A DNA stretch of 17,403 nucleotides, from the NCBI GenBank assembly GCA_026415535.1, contig JAOAGX010000010.1, positions 1-17,403 of the forward strand. Reading direction: 5' to 3'. The DNA comes from Armatimonadota bacterium. GTDB lineage: Bacteria > Armatimonadota > UBA5829. The translations under genes were made by a program, and so were the position numbers. Numbering within the stretch: the first letter of the stretch is position 1; each line of letters opens with the position of its first letter. Of the stretch, positions 14,714-17,403 are shown piece by piece. The notes beneath the pieces were generated by a model. That model had not been told where the DNA came from, made no database searches, and worked only from the letters and a program-made list of their open reading frames with translations.

Positions 14714-16435
14714 ATGACCTATGATGGGCTTGTGCTCGCAGCTGTAATCGCGGAGCTAAGAAAGAGAATAGTCGGAGGACGTATCCAAGAAATTCGCCAG
14801 CATAACGCCTCGGACCTTACACTCGAAGTCCGCGCGCCAGGACATACATACCGAGTTTTTTTCTCTGTAGACGCCCGTTTCCCAAGAGTCCATCTAACCT
14901 CCACATCTCAGCCAGTACCGGACCGACCACCAACATTCTGCATGGTTATGCGAAAACACCTAAGAGGAGCTTTTGTATCTTCCATCGAGCAAGTCGGATT
15001 CGACCGCGTCTTGAAACTGCGCTCAGCGCGTCACGATGAACCGGAGCGAGTGCTCATCTTTGAGATAATGGGCAAGCACAGTAACCTAGTTCTAACTGAC
15101 GAAAGCGGTAAAATACTTGGTGCAGTCAAACATATCGGCTCTTCTTTAAGCCGATACCGACAGATACTTCCTGGAAAGGATTACCAACCCCCGCCAGGAT
15201 CAAACAAACTCAACCCGTTGGAACTCGACCTCACGTCAGTTGATTTCGTGATTCGCACTGGTTTGCGTGAGCCGATTGAGCCGGTAACAGCACGCGAATG
15301 GCTAATTTCAAACTTTGCCGGATTTGGACCATTTCTAGCTGATGAAATTGTCGCGAGGACAACAGACGAAAACATTGTAAACCCCGAACGACTTAGATAC
15401 GAACTAGTGCGCTTGGCTGACATAGTCCAAAGATCTGACTTTGAACCTGTTTTGATCACCGATCAAGTCGGCCGCGCGATAATGGCTTACCCAATCCGCT
15501 CCGTCCGGTTTCCAGCAGAACAACAGCATCCGAGAGATTCCATAAACGAACCTTTGGAGGCATTGTTTCGATCCCTCGTTGCTAGAACGCAACTAGACGA
15601 CGAACGCTCCCAAACCCTCGTCGCTATTCGAAGAGCAATCGCATCGAGGCAACAAACTATGAAGTCGATCGAACGTGCGATTGCCGAGTCCTATAAAGCC
15701 GAACGTTACCGTCAGATAGGTGAACTAATCCTTGCAAGCGTCCACGAGATTGCAAAAGGAGATCGTATCGCCAAGATAATCGATTTTTTTGATCCCGATA
15801 TGCCTCGAATCGAAGTCGAGTTAGACGAAAAACGAACTCCTCAACAAAATGCCGAACGCTACTTCAAACGTTACCAAAAAGCCCGAGAAGCCGCGTCAAA
15901 CGCCGAAGTGCGTAAGAACAAGGTAGCTCAGGAGTTAGAAACCCTCGAAACAGCCTTTCATAAAGCCGAATCGGCACGAACAGTCGATGAGCTGCGAAAT
16001 TTGAGAGAAACTCTCGTAAAGCAGGATCTCCTAAGAAAGGAAACCGTGGCTGAGAAGGCAGAGGACGAATTCGAGGGTCACCGCGTTGGACGTATTCGCA
16101 CCGCCGACGGTTGGGAAATACTCTACGGCGAATCCTCGCAGGCTAACGACTATCTTACTCAACGCGTTGCGCGACCTGATGACGTATGGCTCCACGCCCG
16201 ATCGATCACCGGCGCCCACGTGATTATCCGCACGGATGGACACTCAGGCGGCGTGCCGAAACATGTCTTGTTACAAGCAGCGCAGGTGGCAGCAAAAAAT
16301 TCTGAAGCCAAACACTCGTCGCTTGTACCTGTAGACTATACGTTGAAGAAATACGTAAGAAAACCAAGAGGAAGCGCGCCAGGGTTCGTAACTTATAGAA
16401 ACGAAAAAACCATCGACGTTAGTCCGGAAAAATGA
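14714..16435 (+). CDS. rqcH: Ribosome-associated quality-control factor RqcH (NFACT family)
   Basis: Binds stalled 50S-peptidyl-tRNA complexes and recruits tRNA-Ala to add C-terminal alanine tails that mark nascent chains for proteolysis. Historically it was annotated as a fibronectin-binding protein. Seen: 573 codons, an NFACT-N domain beginning MTYDGLVLAAVIAEL, MVMRKHLRG (78-85) and the diagnostic Asp97-Arg98 pair in GFDRVLKL. A helix-hairpin-helix-like region lies near 190-215 and a coiled-coil middle at ~300-450. The NFACT-R domain contains PDDVWLHARSITGAHVIIR and ends in an RNA-binding basic segment (KKYVRKPRGSAPG). Length fits the family (~570). The start is the first ATG after the promoter-like element. 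It is transcribed alone, convergent with the BON-like gene. Confidence 0.95.
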   Translation: MTYDGLVLAAVIAELRKRIVGGRIQEIRQHNASDLTLEVRAPGHTYRVFFSVDARFPRVHLTSTSQPVPDRPPTFCMVMRKHLRGAFVSSIEQVGFDRVLKLRSARHDEPERVLIFEIMGKHSNLVLTDESGKILGAVKHIGSSLSRYRQILPGKDYQPPPGSNKLNPLELDLTSVDFVIRTGLREPIEPVTAREWLISNFAGFGPFLADEIVARTTDENIVNPERLRYELVRLADIVQRSDFEPVLITDQVGRAIMAYPIRSVRFPAEQQHPRDSINEPLEALFRSLVARTQLDDERSQTLVAIRRAIASRQQTMKSIERAIAESYKAERYRQIGELILASVHEIAKGDRIAKIIDFFDPDMPRIEVELDEKRTPQQNAERYFKRYQKAREAASNAEVRKNKVAQELETLETAFHKAESARTVDELRNLRETLVKQDLLRKETVAEKAEDEFEGHRVGRIRTADGWEILYGESSQANDYLTQRVARPDDVWLHARSITGAHVIIRTDGHSGGVPKHVLLQAAQVAAKNSEAKHSSLVPVDYTLKKYVRKPRGSAPGFVTYRNEKTIDVSPEK

Positions 16436-16495
16436 CCGTTGCCGAACCTCTGTTTGGTATGCCCCTAATTACTTAACATCTATCTTAGTTACTTG

Positions 16496-16792
16496 TTAGT
16501 ACTTGTCTCTACGCACAGGTCTTTCTGCAAGACGCTCCCTGAGCGTCGGACCACCTAGATCAACTTCACAAACCACATCCCTTATACCAGGCTTCTGACG
16601 AACGGACTTGATAATTACGTTCAGTTCCTGATTCAGATCAAGGTCTTCATAATAGCCTCTGATCTTTTCTAAGCGACCTCGCAGATATGCAACGCCATGT
16701 ATTACGTGTACTTCCAATTCGCTCGCATCAACGGGACGCTTAGCAATCTCACGTTTCACTTCGCGCGTCATCGAAGCATCGACAAACGACAC
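16496..16792 (-). CDS. Small BON-like domain protein
   Basis: Seen: 98 codons from GTG at 16792, with AGGGGG eight nt upstream; a later ATG (16771) lacks a ribosome-binding site. Residues ~8-78 resemble a BON domain: a helix with EVKREIAKRP, strand ELEVHVIHGVAYLRGRLE (the G-x-x-x-L-x-G turn is typical), a helix around ELNVIIKSVRQ, and the closing GIRDVVCEVDL strand. There is no signal peptide or membrane segment, although BON proteins are often envelope-linked, so this may be a cytosolic member. The charged C-terminus (RERLAERPVRRDKY) is unassigned. It is monocistronic by appearance, with its own TATAAT promoter. Ends 60 nt from rqcH in convergent orientation with no clear terminator between. 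Confidence 0.65.
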   Translation of the reverse strand: MSFVDASMTREVKREIAKRPVDASELEVHVIHGVAYLRGRLEKIRGYYEDLDLNQELNVIIKSVRQKPGIRDVVCEVDLGGPTLRERLAERPVRRDKY

Positions 16793-16850
16793 ATTAACCG
16801 CCCCCTTTCCGGGTCACGGCCCACGTGATGATTACTTAATACTCAACCGT

Positions 16851-16879
16851 ATTATACCCCATTGCCACTCGCAACAACA
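16851..16879 (-). promoter_or_regulatory. Sigma-70-type promoter of the BON-like gene
   Basis: On the minus strand a perfect TATAAT -10 (complement of 16851-16856) is preceded by TGTTGT (complement of 16874-16879) at 17 nt. The expected transcription start near 16844 leaves about a 52-nt leader ahead of the GTG at 16792. It lies directly after the PfkB gene's stop, so the BON gene need not depend on read-through. Confidence 0.5.
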
Positions 16880-16894
16880 GAGGCTTGTGACAGC

Positions 16895-17403
16895 TTAGGC
16901 CCCCGCGATAAGTGAGTTCTCGTAGACGTCGAATCTCGACAGCACTTCGGCTGGACTAGCGGTTCCGGTCTGGCCGATTTTCTGGACCGTAATTGACGCC
17001 ACAACATTACCCAGCAGCGCTGCATCGGAAAGCGTAGCTCCAGCACAGAGTGCACATATAATCCCGGCCGTACAGCTATCCCCGGCACCAACAGGATCGA
17101 TTTCGCCTTCCACAAGCACAGCCGGCACGTGCGTCACATCTCCGTCGATAACAAACAGACCCTCTTCCTGAGCAGTCATGAAAACTGGTTTTCTGGTACG
17201 AACTGCCAACTCGCCCGCACAGGATATCGCCTCATCTAGAGAAAACTCTCGAATCCCGCCTGTTGCATCGTCCACGCGGGCCTCCCCTCTGACAGCGTCG
17301 ACCGCCTCGAACTTGTTCGGCTTCACAATCACATTCTGAAACTCCCCGATCCGAACACGCGAGTCGGCAATAAAGAAGATGTCGGGATGCTGCAGAGCTG
17401 CCT
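16895..17403 (-). CDS. PfkB/ribokinase-family carbohydrate kinase, 5' part missing at window edge
   Basis: The frame is open to the window end, so 168 C-terminal residues are visible. Upstream of a GTG at 17332 it reads IFFIADSRVRIGEF, then NVIVKPNKFEA, a standard PfkB strand and substrate-side segment. Hence the GTG is internal and the true start lies outside. The catalytic signature DPVGAGDSCTAG contains the anion hole GAGD and the catalytic Asp. It phosphorylates a sugar or nucleoside using ATP; the branch and substrate cannot be decided from the C-terminal half. Located upstream of the BON-like gene on the same strand, 102 nt away. Confidence 0.88.
   Translation of the reverse strand, partial: AALQHPDIFFIADSRVRIGEFQNVIVKPNKFEAVDAVRGEARVDDATGGIREFSLDEAISCAGELAVRTRKPVFMTAQEEGLFVIDGDVTHVPAVLVEGEIDPVGAGDSCTAGIICALCAGATLSDAALLGNVVASITVQKIGQTGTASPAEVLSRFDVYENSLIAGA

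Overview
This is a bacterial chromosome window of about half G+C (judged by eye). It is mostly housekeeping and accessory metabolic genes; I see no phage, IS element, CRISPR array, rRNA or tRNA. SecA with extra insertions, RicT next to secA, a DUF4432 epimerase-like protein, RqcH and a degenerate tandem repeat with a TTCGCTACGCTCAG core together make me think of Acidobacteriota (Blastocatellia-like). That is recollection of gene content, not a search result.

Positions 1-8417 hold one co-directional plus-strand run: ricT (PSP1/YaaT), an FmdB-type zinc-ribbon protein, secA, prfB with an intact +1 programmed frameshift, a secreted protein consisting only of a 5'-nucleotidase C-terminal domain, a cytosolic calcineurin-like phosphoesterase, and a lipoprotein M28 peptidase/glutaminyl-cyclase-like enzyme. 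Most spacings are short (2-15 nt). Longer gaps before prfB (108 nt) and before the nucleotidase-domain gene (69 nt) could hold internal promoters.

Positions 8418-8921 carry no intact gene, but they contain frame-shifted hydrophobic segments that look like a decayed small membrane-protein gene. Minus-strand ridA (8922-9302) follows, then a 447-nt gap with a possible promoter, two strong hairpins and a T-tract on the plus strand: a candidate structured RNA. Next comes a tight minus-strand pair: a GxGxxG flavoprotein of the fumarate reductase/L-aspartate oxidase superfamily and a HypE/PurM-type AIR-synthase-related protein. A flavoenzyme that could release an imine, lying near an imine-hydrolysing RidA, is the most suggestive functional grouping here, though its substrate is unknown.

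Positions 12831-14713 contain a DUF4432 mutarotase-fold protein (minus), a possible 32-codon ORF overlapping its stop codon as GTGA, a plus-strand terminator-like hairpin at its 5' end, and a seven-copy degenerate ~23-bp tandem repeat. Plus-strand rqcH (14714-16435) follows, with an extended -10 so close to the ATG that the mRNA may be leaderless. The window ends with a small minus-strand BON-like gene with a TATAAT promoter and the 3' part of a PfkB-family kinase cut by the window edge.

The best candidates for something undescribed are the structured element at 9573-9747, the flavoprotein/AIR-synthase/RidA neighbourhood, and the stand-alone nucleotidase C-domain. None of them amounts to clear proof of a new system.
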